Assembly (NCBI RefSeq): GCF_017922435.1
Contig: NZ_VDEZ01000005.1
Location: 1-64,000, forward strand
Source: Thalassospira sp. ER-Se-21-Dark
GTDB taxonomy: Bacteria; Pseudomonadota; Alphaproteobacteria; Rhodospirillales; Thalassospiraceae
Length of the DNA: 64,000 nucleotides
Reading direction: 5' to 3'
Made by a program: the position numbers and the translations under genes. Below the pieces are notes generated by a model that was given only the letters and a program-made list of their open reading frames with translations, made no database searches and was not told the origin of the DNA. Below are positions 8,214 through 18,443 of the stretch, piece after piece; position 1 is the stretch's first letter, and every line of letters starts with the position of its first letter.

Positions 8214-9151
8214 AGTAATCCAGCATAGAGGATCAGAAGCGGCAGGGTTAGCATACTGATGATGGTAGTCAGCAAGATCGTCGTGGATGACCGGTCGATA
8301 CAGACATTATAGCTGCCCGCGACAATCGCGACATTCGCCCCGCTTGGCAGTGCGGCCACCAGTGTGACAATCATCAGCCAAAGCGGCGGCAGATCGAAAA
8401 TGAAATGCCCGACCGAAAACACCAGAAGCGGCTGGACAAACATTTTGGCCGTGGTGCAGAGCAAGCTGGCACTGAGGTTACCGCGCACCGACTGCCCGTA
8501 AAGCCCAGCCCCGACCAGCAAAAGTGCAATCGTCGGACCCGCCGTGCGGAACCGTTCCAGCGTGCCATCGACCATTTCCGGCATGCGGATTTCAAAAAGC
8601 GACGCCAGAACGCCAAGCACAATCGCCGCAATGATCGGATTTCTGGCCACACGCACGATGCTGCGAAATACGTTGGACAACCAATGACCATCGCCACCGC
8701 GGCTGCCCTCAACAATCAGAATTGTCATACCCATCAGGGTCACCGGATGGATCGACAGCACGATTAAAAGCGGCACCAGGCCCTCTTCGCCGTAAACCGC
8801 CTGCACCAGAGGAATACCGAGAAGAACGATGTTGGAAAAGACGCCGCCCATCGCGGTGACGGCCGCTTCATCGGTTTTGGCACTCAGCCAGAGCTTGGCG
8901 ATTATAAACACCAGCGCGAAGTTCAACAGCACGCCGGAATAATAACTGCCCCAAAGCCGCAGATCGAAATGCGCGCTGATGTCGGATTGCGACAGGGTCT
9001 GAAACAGCATCGCCGGGATAAAGGCATTCATGGCAAGCTTGGCCAGAAACGGAATGCCTTCACGCTTGATGATCTTGATGTGCGTAAGAAGAAAACCGCA
9101 CAGGATCGTTAAAAAGACCGGTCCAACTTTTCCGACGATCAGATCAAGCAT
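8210..9151 (-). CDS. AEC (auxin efflux carrier) family transporter
   Basis: A 313-residue membrane protein with about ten hydrophobic segments in the 5+5 arrangement of the AEC/BART family, including the polar-broken segment LPSGANVAIVAGSY late in the protein. Bacterial members move dicarboxylates such as malonate or malate, but the substrate is not readable here. ATG 9151 has GGGGGA just upstream and is chosen over GTG 9181. It overlaps the end of the two-domain oxidoreductase by 4 bases in convergent orientation, so the two genes are not co-transcribed. Confidence 0.8.
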   Translation of the reverse strand: MLDLIVGKVGPVFLTILCGFLLTHIKIIKREGIPFLAKLAMNAFIPAMLFQTLSQSDISAHFDLRLWGSYYSGVLLNFALVFIIAKLWLSAKTDEAAVTAMGGVFSNIVLLGIPLVQAVYGEEGLVPLLIVLSIHPVTLMGMTILIVEGSRGGDGHWLSNVFRSIVRVARNPIIAAIVLGVLASLFEIRMPEMVDGTLERFRTAGPTIALLLVGAGLYGQSVRGNLSASLLCTTAKMFVQPLLVFSVGHFIFDLPPLWLMIVTLVAALPSGANVAIVAGSYNVCIDRSSTTILLTTIISMLTLPLLILYAGLL

Positions 9152-9233
9152 GCTTCCCCCAAAGGCGAGAATGAGCACCAAAGCCCAGAGCAGCGCAACA
9201 GATCGGGTAAACCACGTCGATCACGCACAAAGA

Positions 9234-9262
9234 AAGGACAGCATCATTGACGCTGTCCTTTG
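9234..9262 (-). terminator. Terminator of glpK
   Basis: A perfect 10-bp stem AAAGGACAGC / GCTGTCCTTT (9234-9243, 9253-9262) with a 9-base loop, followed on the minus strand by CTTTG. It lies 70 bases past the glpK stop codon and upstream of the AEC gene. Confidence 0.7.
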
Positions 9263-9331
9263 ATAGTACAAATCATTTTGCAGTGTTACCAGCCCTGCCC
9301 GGCAATTCCTTTGGCAAGGCAGCCATGCGTA

Positions 9332-10828
9332 TCAGTCACTTGGCGCTGTTTGCACGCGCTTGACCGCATCTTTCCAGCCATTGAGTAACCCCTGCCGGCG
9401 GCCCGGTTCGATATCGGGTTCGAAGCTGGCATCGAGGTGCCATTTCTCGGAAATATGATCGAGATCGCGGTAAATACCGGCCTGTAATCCGGCAAGGTAG
9501 GCCGCCCCCAGTGCTGTGGTTTCGGTGACTTCGGGGCGCTCGACCGAAATGCCCAAAACGTCAGAAAGCATCTGACACATCCAGTCATTGGCAACCATGC
9601 CGCCATCAACCCGAACCGCCTTGGGCGACACGCCATCGGCAGCCATGGCCTCAAACAGATCAAAGGTCTGATAGCAAACGCTTTCAAGGGCTGCACGCAC
9701 GAACTCGCGCGGGCCGGTATCCCGGGTCAGGCCAAAAATCGCCCCGCGGGCATCCGGGTCCCAATACGGTGCGCCAAGTCCGGTAAAGGCCGGGACAAGA
9801 TAAACACCATGATTGTCATCAAGTGATTTGGCCAATCCCTCGGTTTCGGCCGCCGACTTGATAATGCCAAGCCCGTCGCGCAGCCATTGAACCGCCGCCC
9901 CGGCAACAAAAATGGCGCCTTCGATGGCATAGCTTGTTTTGCCATTGATGCGATAGCCAACCGTGGTCAGAAGCCGGTGCTGGGAGGTCACTGCCTCATC
10001 CCCGGTATTCAGGATAACAAAGCAGCCTGTGCCATAGGTGCTTTTGATATCGCCCGGCTCAAAGCAGCACTGACCGAATGCCGCCGCCTGTTGATCACCC
10101 GCCATGCCCATCACCGGGATTTCCGCGCCAAACAGATCGGCATCGGTCACCCCGAAATCAGCGGCACAGTCCTTGACATCGGGCAGCATGTTGCGCGGCA
10201 CGCGGAAGATTTTGCAAAGCTCGTCATCCCAGGCGTTTTCGCGGATGTTAAACAGGTTGGTGCGCGCCGCATTGGTCGCATCGGTCGCATGCGACGTGCC
10301 ACCGGTCAGACGCCACAGAAGGAAACTGTCGACCGTCCCAAACGCCAGATCGCCCTGATCAGCGCGTGCGCGTGCACCCGAAACATGATCAAGGATCCAC
10401 GCGACCTTGGTGGCCGAGAAATACGGATCAATCAACAGGCCGGACTTGGCATTGACCGCCTCTTCAAGCTTGGGATCGCGCTTTTTAAGCTCATGACAGA
10501 GCGGCGCCGTGCGGCGATCCTGCCAGACAATCGCGTTATAGATCGCCTTGCCGGTCTTGCGGTCCCAGACAACGGTGGTTTCACGCTGGTTGGTGATGCC
10601 GATTGCAGCGACCTTGGCGATATCAACCCGTGCCAATGCCTCCTTGCAGACAGCGACCACGGTGCTCCACAAGTCTTCCGGGTCATGTTCGACCCAGCCA
10701 CTATTGGGGAAATGTTGCGGAAATTCCTGCTGTGCGACGGAAACGGAGCGGCCGTTTTCATCAAAGACAATGGCGCGTGAACTTGTCGTTCCCTGATCAA
10801 TGGCAAGGATATAGCGCGTTTCTGACAT
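9332..10828 (-). CDS. glpK: Glycerol kinase
   Basis: A 498-residue FGGY kinase of the standard length. It opens with the phosphate-binding [20 protein letters not shown] and carries the glycerol-kinase stretches [30 protein letters not shown] and, near the C-terminus, [10 protein letters not shown]. It phosphorylates glycerol to sn-glycerol 3-phosphate, the substrate of GlpD encoded at 20477. It is apart from the main glycerol operon and on the opposite strand. A GlpR-type TTCGTTTTCGAA site at 10961-10972 upstream suggests common control. Confidence 0.97.
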   Translation of the reverse strand: MSETRYILAIDQGTTSSRAIVFDENGRSVSVAQQEFPQHFPNSGWVEHDPEDLWSTVVAVCKEALARVDIAKVAAIGITNQRETTVVWDRKTGKAIYNAIVWQDRRTAPLCHELKKRDPKLEEAVNAKSGLLIDPYFSATKVAWILDHVSGARARADQGDLAFGTVDSFLLWRLTGGTSHATDATNAARTNLFNIRENAWDDELCKIFRVPRNMLPDVKDCAADFGVTDADLFGAEIPVMGMAGDQQAAAFGQCCFEPGDIKSTYGTGCFVILNTGDEAVTSQHRLLTTVGYRINGKTSYAIEGAIFVAGAAVQWLRDGLGIIKSAAETEGLAKSLDDNHGVYLVPAFTGLGAPYWDPDARGAIFGLTRDTGPREFVRAALESVCYQTFDLFEAMAADGVSPKAVRVDGGMVANDWMCQMLSDVLGISVERPEVTETTALGAAYLAGLQAGIYRDLDHISEKWHLDASFEPDIEPGRRQGLLNGWKDAVKRVQTAPSD

Positions 10829-11141
10829 GTTTGTTTTCCTCCCGAGCCGGCAGGTTTCCTGCCATCCGACCCTGCATGCATTGATGCGTTGTGGCCCGCC
10901 ATAATGACGGTGCCATTGGTTTTATCGCTCTATTTAGAAAAAAATCGCGGCAAAAAACAATTCGTTTTCGAAAATTTTTCTGCGCAATGCGTTCACACCC
11001 CTGATTTACAAGGGAATTTTCAAACCGGTCTTGGTGATCAAACAAGCGGTAAAAACGTGCCCGCTTAGCACGGCACAGGGTTTGCACCGAAAACAGGAGA
11101 ATGAATTTCAACCGGCATCTTTTTCCCCATGGAGGTTTCTG
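10829..11141. promoter_or_regulatory. Divergent region between glpK and an unknown gene, with a TTCG palindrome
   Basis: A 313-base A/T-rich gap. TTCG-TTTT-CGAA at 10961-10972 (extended by AA) is palindromic and resembles the TTTCG-containing operators of DeoR-type GlpR repressors. TTTCG elements also occur ahead of glpD at 20344 and 20375. A GGAGG ribosome site for the rightward gene lies at 11131-11135. Nothing else is evident. Confidence 0.4.
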
Positions 11142-11693
11142 ATGGGATTGTATGAAACGTTGGCTGCTGTCACCAACACCGCACAAAGCGCCAAAAGTGC
11201 GGCCAGTTTCCGCCAGACCATTTCATCAAACACCGTCCCGCTTCCGGAAAAGAAGAAGGAAGAAAATGCCGAGCTGGCCTATATCCGCGAACATGGTTTC
11301 ACGACCTATGTGAAGGAAATTGAGGAACGCAAGATCGAAGAATTGCGTGCAAAGATCCTGCAAAGCATGGGCCTTGATGAAGAGAAACTGGCCGAGATGG
11401 ATGCCGATGATCGCCAGGCCATCGAAAAGGTCATTGCCGATGCCATCGAGCAGCGCCTGAACGGCAACAGTATGGCCGAGGCCGAACTTGGCAAATCAGC
11501 CGACGGGGATGAAACCGCCGATGAGCGCCGCGACCGGTTGCAGGCACGGATCGCGTTTAACCCGAACATGTTCGATGTGTTTACCGAATTGCAGTCCGAA
11601 CTGCCAAGCGGCTCGTCGCAGTCGATTACCGGCAAGCAGGACGAACAGGATGAAGCCTCTGGCGCGCGCAAGAAAAATATCTTTGATGTCTGA
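11142..11693 (+). CDS. Unknown acidic, helical cytoplasmic protein
   Basis: 183 residues with no recognised family. The start is firm: GGAGG lies six bases before ATG 11142. There is no signal peptide or membrane segment. The middle (residues about 40-115) is highly charged with heptad-like spacing (EEERKIEELRAKILQ and EKLAEMDADDRQAIEKVIAD), suggesting helices or a short coiled coil. The tail is polar and low in complexity before a KKNIFDV end. It has its own terminator and is monocistronic. Neighbours (glpK, aldehyde dehydrogenase) give no functional hint. Confidence 0.75.
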   Translation: MGLYETLAAVTNTAQSAKSAASFRQTISSNTVPLPEKKKEENAELAYIREHGFTTYVKEIEERKIEELRAKILQSMGLDEEKLAEMDADDRQAIEKVIADAIEQRLNGNSMAEAELGKSADGDETADERRDRLQARIAFNPNMFDVFTELQSELPSGSSQSITGKQDEQDEASGARKKNIFDV

Positions 11694-11719
11694 GTGCGGC
11701 CTTGTGGCCTTCAATACAA

Positions 11720-11746
11720 AAGGGCGCTGCGAGTTGCAGCGCCCTT
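11720..11746. terminator. Bidirectional terminator
   Basis: A perfect 11-bp stem AAGGGCGCTGC / GCAGCGCCCTT (11720-11730, 11736-11746) with a GAGTT loop, followed by TGTCTTTT on the plus strand. It lies between the unknown gene ending at 11693 and the converging aldehyde dehydrogenase ending at 11776, and can serve both. Confidence 0.85.
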
Positions 11747-11775
11747 TGTCTTTTCTGACTTCTGGGGGATAAGCG

Positions 11776-13236
11776 TTATTCGTCAACGCCGCCCATGCAG
11801 ACATATTTGACTTCGAGGTAGTCCTCGACACCGTATTTCGATCCTTCACGGCCGACACCGGATTGTTTGACGCCACCAAACGGTGCCACCTCGGTCGAGA
11901 TGATGCCGGTATTAACCCCGACAATCCCGCTTTCGAGGCCTTCGGCCAGTTTCCAGATCCGGTTGATGTCACGCGAATAGAAGTAGGATGCCAGACCAAA
12001 CTCGGAATCATTGGCCATCTCGAGCACTTCGTCATCGGTTTTGAACCGGATCAGCGGTGCCATCGGGCCAAAGGTTTCCTCGCGGAAGACGGTCATTTCG
12101 CGGGTGGCATCGGCAATCACGGTCGGCTGGAAGAACGAGCCGCCTTTTTCATGACGCTTGCCGCCCGTCAGGATACGGCCACCCTTGGCAACCGCATCGG
12201 CAATCTGGCTTTCGACCTTCTCAACAGCCTTTTCCGTGATCAGCGGGCCGATCACAACGCCTTCGTCCGCACCATTACCGACAGTCATTTTGGCAACCTT
12301 GGCGGCGTATTTCTCGGCGAACTCGTCATAGATTGCATCATGAACGAACAGACGGTTGGCACAGACACAGGTCTGGCCGGCATTACGGTATTTCGACGCA
12401 ATCGCGCCTTCGACCGCCGCATCGATATCGGCATCTTCACAGACGATAAACGGCGCATTGCCGCCAAGCTCCAGACTGACCTTTTTGACGGTATCGGAAC
12501 ACTGGCGCATCAACAAACGCCCAATCGCGGTCGAACCGGTAAAGGTCAGTTTGCGGACCTTGGCATTTTCGGTCATTTCCGCACCGATTACTGGCGCATC
12601 ACCGGTCACGATGGACAACAGCCCCTTGGGCAGACCGGCACGTTCGGCCAGAATTGCCATGGCAAGGGCGGAATACGGTGTTTCCATCGCCGGTTTGACC
12701 ACCATCGCACAACCAACGGCCAATGCCGGGGCGGCTTTACGGGTGATCATCGCGGTCGGGAAGTTCCATGGCGTGATGGCGGCACAAACACCAATCGGTT
12801 CTTTCAGAACCATCACACGGCGACCTTCGGCAAAGGTCGGGATCACATCGCCATAGACGCGTTTGGCTTCTTCGGCAAACCACTGCAGGAATGATGAGCC
12901 ATAGGCAATCTCGCCCTTGGCTTCGGTCAATGGTTTCCCTTGCTCTGCCGTCATCAGGGCAGCCAGGTCGTCCTGATTTTCCATCATCAGGTCGTACCAT
13001 TTCATCAGGATGCCCGCGCGCTCCTTGGCGGTGCGCTTTTTCCAAAGCTTCTGCGCCTTTTCGGCGACATCAATGGCATGCGCAACTTCATCACGGCCAA
13101 GAACCGGAACGGTGCCAAGCACTTCACCGGTTGCGGGGTTGGTTACCTCGGCTGTTTTCCCGTCTGGGGCATCGACCCATTCCCCGCCGACATAGGCCTG
13201 CTGGGTGAAAAGACTGGGGTCCTTAAGCGAAATCAT
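11776..13236 (-). CDS. NAD(P)-dependent aldehyde dehydrogenase of the succinate-semialdehyde (GabD) type
   Basis: 486 residues, standard length. It carries ITPWNFPTAMITRKAAPALA (cofactor and substrate tunnel), the general-base region VSLELGGNAP and the nucleophile region NAGQTCVCANR. GabD-type enzymes oxidise succinate semialdehyde to succinate, and close relatives oxidise alpha-ketoglutarate semialdehyde, the product of the hydroxyproline operon 6 kb away. Which is physiological cannot be decided from sequence. The frame runs to 13392, but ATG 13236 has GGAGG at 7 bases and gives the family N-terminus. Confidence 0.9.
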   Translation of the reverse strand: MISLKDPSLFTQQAYVGGEWVDAPDGKTAEVTNPATGEVLGTVPVLGRDEVAHAIDVAEKAQKLWKKRTAKERAGILMKWYDLMMENQDDLAALMTAEQGKPLTEAKGEIAYGSSFLQWFAEEAKRVYGDVIPTFAEGRRVMVLKEPIGVCAAITPWNFPTAMITRKAAPALAVGCAMVVKPAMETPYSALAMAILAERAGLPKGLLSIVTGDAPVIGAEMTENAKVRKLTFTGSTAIGRLLMRQCSDTVKKVSLELGGNAPFIVCEDADIDAAVEGAIASKYRNAGQTCVCANRLFVHDAIYDEFAEKYAAKVAKMTVGNGADEGVVIGPLITEKAVEKVESQIADAVAKGGRILTGGKRHEKGGSFFQPTVIADATREMTVFREETFGPMAPLIRFKTDDEVLEMANDSEFGLASYFYSRDINRIWKLAEGLESGIVGVNTGIISTEVAPFGGVKQSGVGREGSKYGVEDYLEVKYVCMGGVDE

Positions 13237-13438
13237 TTGAGTGCCTCCGGAAAGCATTATTGGGAGCGACATGATCGCATTCTGGTCTTTATCTAGTCTG
13301 CTCCGTGGTGGATGCCACATTTTTGCGAGATATTTACCCAATAGCAATCGCAAACCGGGGCCGAGGCCTGCTTTGCTAGAAGATTTCATCAAAGGACAGC
13401 CAATCAGCGCCGATTAGCAGAACCTGCGATATTTGCAC

Positions 13439-13470
13439 AAAAAAGCGGGAACAACATTGTTGCTCCCGCC
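13439..13470 (-). terminator. Terminator of the iron-uptake operon
   Basis: GCGGGA and TCCCGC (13445-13450 and 13464-13469) pair as the core of a hairpin whose inner ACAAC/GTTG bases extend it with one mismatch. On the minus strand six T follow directly (13439-13444). It lies just past the stop codon of the binding-protein gene at 13513. Confidence 0.7.
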
Positions 13471-13512
13471 ATGATCAATCGTCGCGGAATGGTGATATGC
13501 GCAAAAACATAC

Positions 13513-14637
13513 CTAGTTCGACAGCGTCCCGAAATAGCCCGGCTGATAATCAATCGGCAGAAAGCGGTCATGAAGCTGCTTGAAGGTTTCATCAGGATCG
13601 ATATCTGCAAACAGATCGGGGTGAAACCATTTAGCCATCTGCTGAATGGCAACGAATTGATAGGGGCTATTGTAAAACTGATGCCAGACCGCATGGAATG
13701 CGTTGGTCTTTTGCGCCTTGATGCCGAGATATGCCGGCCGGGTTGGATAGAATTTCAGTTTTTCAACAACCTCGTCGGGGTCGGCACCGGGACCAACCGG
13801 GACCCATTTGCCCCCCGGCACATAAACATCCCACATCGCGCTGGTGACAATGATGTGGTCCGGATCGGAAACAATGACCTGTTCGGCATTGATCTGCCCG
13901 AAGGTGCCCGGGATCAGGTCCTTGGCAATATTGTCGCCACCGGCCATTTCAACCATCGCACCGAAATTGCCATCGCCAAATGAATGGCAACAATCCTCGT
14001 AAAACCCGGCTGCGCGGTCGATGAATACCTCTGGACGTTCCGGTTTCACACTGGCCAGACGATCAGTGATTTTTGCGATTTCCTCAGCACGGAACGCGAT
14101 AAACTCCTCGGCACGGTCTTCCTTGCCAAACAGTTTTCCGAACAAACGTATGGAGGGTTCGGTATTCACTTCCGGGCTGTTACGAAAATCGACATAGACC
14201 ACAGGAATATCAAGGGCTCCAAGCTTTTCGATATAGGCGGCTTCTTCCACCGCGCGCTTGGTTTCAAGATTGAGGAAAACGATGTCAGGCTTTTGCGCAA
14301 TCGTGGTTTCGATATCAATCAGGCTTTGTTCCAGCCCCTCGAAGGCCGGGATATCGGCAAATTCCTGGAACTTCGCAAGATAGGCCTGATAGGTTGCCGG
14401 ATCGGCTTCAATCAGATCCTTTCGCCAACCGACAATGCGCGCCGCCGGATTTTCGCGATCAAGGGCGGCAATGATGTAAAGCTGGCGCCCTTCGCCAAGG
14501 ATGGCACGTTTGATCGGGACATTGACCGCAACTTCGCGCCCGGCGATATCGGTTACCGTGATGGTTTCTGACTGTGCTGGCATCGGCCCGATCAGGACCA
14601 AAACCATAAACACAAGCATCTGTGAAAGTTTACGCAT
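13513..14637 (-). CDS. Periplasmic iron-siderophore binding protein (FecB/TroA-like)
   Basis: 374 residues. The N-terminus is a signal peptide (MRKLSQMLVFMVLVLIGPMPAQS). The mature protein starts with ITVTDIAGREVAVNVPIKRAI, the typical opening of class III binding proteins for siderophores, haem or cobalamin, and has two lobes joined by a long helix (residues about 175-200). ATG 14637 fits the signal peptide and lies 7 bases after the MFS gene. It is the last gene of the operon with the receptor and the MFS protein. No permease or ATPase partner is encoded nearby; the FecE-type ATPase at the far right edge is 49 kb away. Confidence 0.85.
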   Translation of the reverse strand: MRKLSQMLVFMVLVLIGPMPAQSETITVTDIAGREVAVNVPIKRAILGEGRQLYIIAALDRENPAARIVGWRKDLIEADPATYQAYLAKFQEFADIPAFEGLEQSLIDIETTIAQKPDIVFLNLETKRAVEEAAYIEKLGALDIPVVYVDFRNSPEVNTEPSIRLFGKLFGKEDRAEEFIAFRAEEIAKITDRLASVKPERPEVFIDRAAGFYEDCCHSFGDGNFGAMVEMAGGDNIAKDLIPGTFGQINAEQVIVSDPDHIIVTSAMWDVYVPGGKWVPVGPGADPDEVVEKLKFYPTRPAYLGIKAQKTNAFHAVWHQFYNSPYQFVAIQQMAKWFHPDLFADIDPDETFKQLHDRFLPIDYQPGYFGTLSN

Positions 14638-14644
14638 CCTCGTT

Positions 14645-15868
14645 TTACTCCCCTGATAGCTCAGTCGGGTTTGTTGAACGACCGACACCAACCCGCGTCA
14701 CAGCGGTCAGCACCAAACCGATGAAATAAACAAAACCGACGAGAAAATAGATGTTTGAAAGCCCGGAAACCTGCGCGAACCAGCCGCCAACTGCGATCCC
14801 GGCAATCGATGAAAACTGGGCTGTGCTTTGCGCCAGTCCCAGCAAATATCCCTGCTGATGATCAGACGCGCGGCGTGACACCAGTGCGGTCAGAACCGGT
14901 GTGGTTGCGCCCAAAAGCGTTCCCCACAGGAAATACATCGTGGCAAAAACAATGACCGATCCGGTCAGCCCGGCCATCAGGGTGACGACAATACATCCGG
15001 CAATGACCAGACACATTCGTCCCAGAACGTCGTGCGCGGCATGTCCTTCAAAATAGCGCGCCCAAAGGGATGCCGTTGCGACAAAGCCCAGTGCCAACAG
15101 GCCATAGCACAGGCCAACAACCCAGTTTCCGACATCAAAAGTGTGCAGGACATAAATCGGAAACGGCGACTGCGTCACCATTCGGCCAAGCAACAGAACG
15201 CCGATGATCGTCAGCAAGGAAATGACCTGTGGCGATCGCAGCATGCTCGGCTTGGTATCCGGTCTGTCACTTGTCTTAGGCAGCACCGGAGCGGCGACAG
15301 CCGGAAGCAATGCCCAAACTGAAACCATGCAGAGTGCACACAGGATGGCCGCCGAAAAGTTGATCCAAAAGAAGCTGGCAAGATCAAGGATCACCCCACC
15401 AACCAACGCCCCGCACAGCGAGCCGAGATTGGTCGATACCTGCAAATAGGCAAACAGCTTTGCCCGCCGTGCCGGGCTTTCGATGCTGACGCCGTACGCC
15501 TGCGCTGGTGCGATATAACCGGCACACGCCCCTTGCAAGAACCGCAAGATCAGGATCGAGAAGACATCACCGGCATAAGCCAGTGCCAGCTGGGTCGCGG
15601 CCAAGCCAAAAAGGGCCCTAATCATCATCGCCTTGTGGCCGAACCGATCCCCGACCCGTCCCCAAAAGGTGCTGGTCAACATGATGCCCAGCATCGGCCC
15701 GACATAAACACCGACACTGGCGACGGTAAACAGATCATCCGAACTGGCAAGTGAACGCAGATGAACGGGCCAAAAAGGCCCGCTCATTTCCATGGCACCC
15801 ATCGAAACCAGTTGCAGAACAAACAGGAGATGGATTTTCCTGTTTGTTCCAATCACGTATCCGGTCAC
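14645..15868 (-). CDS. MFS transporter in a siderophore locus
   Basis: 407 residues with twelve predicted membrane segments and the MFS motif-A variant FWGRVGDRFGHKAMMIRA after the second. It starts with GTG one base after the receptor stop codon, so translation is coupled. Its place between a ferric-siderophore receptor and a siderophore-binding protein suggests siderophore movement across the inner membrane, either export or, since no ABC permease is present, import as known for some MFS siderophore permeases. The direction is not readable from sequence. Overall it resembles general drug-efflux MFS proteins. Confidence 0.82.
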   Translation of the reverse strand: MTGYVIGTNRKIHLLFVLQLVSMGAMEMSGPFWPVHLRSLASSDDLFTVASVGVYVGPMLGIMLTSTFWGRVGDRFGHKAMMIRALFGLAATQLALAYAGDVFSILILRFLQGACAGYIAPAQAYGVSIESPARRAKLFAYLQVSTNLGSLCGALVGGVILDLASFFWINFSAAILCALCMVSVWALLPAVAAPVLPKTSDRPDTKPSMLRSPQVISLLTIIGVLLLGRMVTQSPFPIYVLHTFDVGNWVVGLCYGLLALGFVATASLWARYFEGHAAHDVLGRMCLVIAGCIVVTLMAGLTGSVIVFATMYFLWGTLLGATTPVLTALVSRRASDHQQGYLLGLAQSTAQFSSIAGIAVGGWFAQVSGLSNIYFLVGFVYFIGLVLTAVTRVGVGRSTNPTELSGE

Positions 15869-15869
15869 A

Positions 15870-18323
15870 TCAGAAGTCCGCGGTTAGCGACAACAGTGCT
15901 GTACGCGGAGCGCCCAACGAGACGAAGCGCCACTGGTTCACACCCGAATAGTAACTTTCATCGGTGACGTTCTGAACCGTCGCCCGGATGGTTACGGGGG
16001 TGTTGTAAAGTTCAGTCTTGTAACGCGCACCGATATCAAGCGTGGTCCATTCCGGAATGTCTTGAGTATTGGCGCTATCGACAAATTGCGACGATGTGTG
16101 TGTGACCGTACTGCTTAGTGTCAGACCATTGACAAACGGGGTGTCCCATTCGCCAACAAGATTGATCTGCATTTCAGGCGTTCCAACCGGCCGCTTGCCC
16201 AAGTCATCTGCGTTTACGGCTTCGGTGATTTCCGATTCAAGGAACATTACACCACCAAGCAACCGAATATCATCCGTCACCTGACCAAAAACATTGAGCT
16301 CAATACCGCGGTTTCGCTGTTCGTTATCGGCAGTGAAGATATTGGTGCCGTCATCGGTATCACCGTCCGGCTGCGTGATCTGGAAGGCGGAGATGGAACC
16401 GCCAATATTTCCGAAATCAAGTTTGATGCCTGTTTCAATCTGTTTGGCGACATAAGGTGCCATCGCTTCGCCCGCGTTGGCGGCACTGCTGGGTGCAATA
16501 TCGCCCTGATTGAGGCCCTCGATATAGTTGGCGTAAACCGACACAGTTTCAGTCGGCTTAACAACGATGCCTGCCATCGGACTGATTTCGCTGTCATCAT
16601 AAGAGCTGCTAACAACACCGCTGCTGTAGTTATCAACAGCAATGCTTTGATGACGCGCACCAAGGGTGACGAGAACCGTTTCATCAAGGAAGGACAGCGT
16701 ATCGGCCAATGCAAAGCCGGTTAGTTCCGATGCAGATGTTTTGGGCTTGCTGGCCGGAGCACTGACGGCAATCGGCGCAACCGCAGCCGTGGTGTAAATG
16801 TTGGCCGACGGGTTGGATCCGGCATTGCTGATGCCCTGACGTAGCTCGTCTTCGTAACGCGTCGCTTGAAGTGAAAGCTTGTGCTTGACCTCACCGGTTT
16901 CAAACTCGCCCCGAACACCTGTGCTGGCAGACCAGCGATCCGTCTGGAAACGGCGATAGGACAGGCCACTGTCGATGTAATCGCCAGCCGCATTCTGAAC
17001 TGTCGGTGTTCCGAACAGACGATCAAGCTCGGTGCGCCCGCCGCCAAAGCTGCCAAAGACCGTAACGTCATCAAACAGGTCATATTCCGCCTGAACCATG
17101 CCGGAGCGATCCACTGCATCCGACCATTCCCAATCCTGAATGAGGTTGGTGGAACCATCAGGTGCGTCGGGAATGGCAAAGCCGGAATTGAAACGCAGTT
17201 CACGTGCAGGCGCATCGAGGTTTTCACGCTGATCAATCAGGTCAACCGATGCCCGGAAACGATCCCCTTCATAATCAAGGGCCAGCGCACCAAGGGATGC
17301 TTCACGCGTCTGACGATCCAGATACGTATCGCCATTGTGATAACCACCGTTAAAGCGAACGCCAAATTCGTCATCCGCCCCGAAACGGCGGCTGAAATCA
17401 ATATCACCGCCGGCTTGTTCACCGCGACCGTAATCAACGCTTGTTCGTGTCAGGTCCTTTTCACCGGCCCGTTTGGGCACGATATTGATCGCCCCACCAA
17501 CAGCGCCGGTTGGCGACATGCCGTTTAGCAATGCATTGGGACCTTTGACGACTTCGATCCGCTCTGCCAAACCGGACATTACGCGATAGGTGGGCGCCAC
17601 CCCATAGGCACCGTTGAACGAAACTTCGCCGGTATTAAACAGGTTCACGCCAAAACCACGGATCTGATAGGTGTCTAGGTTGGCGGTTTCGGCATTCGGC
17701 GCACGAACAGACGGGTCATTTTGCAGAACATCCGCGATGGTTTCCGCCTGCTGATCGGCGATATAGTCGCTGGTGTAGCTCGTAATACTGACCGGGGCAT
17801 CCATGATGTCGGTATTGCCGAGCATACCCAGTCGTCCGCCGGTTGCCACCTGCCCGCCAGCATAGGCCGGGGCAAGATCGGATTGCGTGCCGGTGGCCTC
17901 GACAATCACCGGATCGGTGACCATTTCGCCGCTGGCGCTATCCTGCGTGCTTGTGTCGGTAATGATCAGCGAACGGCTGCCGATTGCGCGATAGGACAAG
18001 TCCGTACCGCGAATAAGCATTTCGATTGCCGCCGGGACAGAAAAATCGCCACGAATTTCGCGCGTTCCGGAAATTTCGGGCAGTTCGATAGTGTAGGCGA
18101 TGCTCCACCCTGAAGCATCGCCAATCTGGCTGATACCCTCGGCGATTGACCTGACGCTAAGATCAAAGCTGTAAAGTGCTTGCGCGACTTCGACCTGTTT
18201 GCCCGGCACGGTTTGAGTGTTGGTTTCCGCCGCCATCAAAGCGGTCGGCAGACCGATTGAGGACGTCATCAACAATGCCGAGATCAGGATATTCTTTTTT
18301 GATTTTGCCTGCTTGGAATACAA
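15870..18323 (-). CDS. TonB-dependent ferric-siderophore receptor with N-terminal signalling (STN) domain
   Basis: 817 residues from TTG 18323, which is preceded by GGAG (18331-18334) at 7 bases; a GTG 48 bases further upstream has no ribosome site. After a signal peptide ending near ALMAAE comes an STN domain (about residues 40-120), then a plug (MDAPVSITSYTSDYI, DPSVRAPNAETANLDTYQIRGFGV) and a 22-strand barrel ending in aromatic F. STN-bearing receptors signal through FecR to an ECF sigma factor, and both genes lie just upstream. The substrate is probably a hydroxamate or catecholate siderophore, but that is not decidable. Confidence 0.92.
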   Translation of the reverse strand: MYSKQAKSKKNILISALLMTSSIGLPTALMAAETNTQTVPGKQVEVAQALYSFDLSVRSIAEGISQIGDASGWSIAYTIELPEISGTREIRGDFSVPAAIEMLIRGTDLSYRAIGSRSLIITDTSTQDSASGEMVTDPVIVEATGTQSDLAPAYAGGQVATGGRLGMLGNTDIMDAPVSITSYTSDYIADQQAETIADVLQNDPSVRAPNAETANLDTYQIRGFGVNLFNTGEVSFNGAYGVAPTYRVMSGLAERIEVVKGPNALLNGMSPTGAVGGAINIVPKRAGEKDLTRTSVDYGRGEQAGGDIDFSRRFGADDEFGVRFNGGYHNGDTYLDRQTREASLGALALDYEGDRFRASVDLIDQRENLDAPARELRFNSGFAIPDAPDGSTNLIQDWEWSDAVDRSGMVQAEYDLFDDVTVFGSFGGGRTELDRLFGTPTVQNAAGDYIDSGLSYRRFQTDRWSASTGVRGEFETGEVKHKLSLQATRYEDELRQGISNAGSNPSANIYTTAAVAPIAVSAPASKPKTSASELTGFALADTLSFLDETVLVTLGARHQSIAVDNYSSGVVSSSYDDSEISPMAGIVVKPTETVSVYANYIEGLNQGDIAPSSAANAGEAMAPYVAKQIETGIKLDFGNIGGSISAFQITQPDGDTDDGTNIFTADNEQRNRGIELNVFGQVTDDIRLLGGVMFLESEITEAVNADDLGKRPVGTPEMQINLVGEWDTPFVNGLTLSSTVTHTSSQFVDSANTQDIPEWTTLDIGARYKTELYNTPVTIRATVQNVTDESYYSGVNQWRFVSLGAPRTALLSLTADF

Positions 18324-18443
18324 ATTCCCGCTCCATTCTGAGATTGGTTTTTCAGGCAGGTCCCCCTGCACCTAGAAAAACAAACGAGCGGGAAAATAAA
18401 CTCCTCACATGAGGAAGCACTTTTTTGCGAATTTTTCGCAATC

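Noticed and set aside
9332-13236. One operon for glpK and the aldehyde dehydrogenase
   Set aside because: The two lie on the same strand but are separated by an oppositely oriented gene with a perfect terminator.
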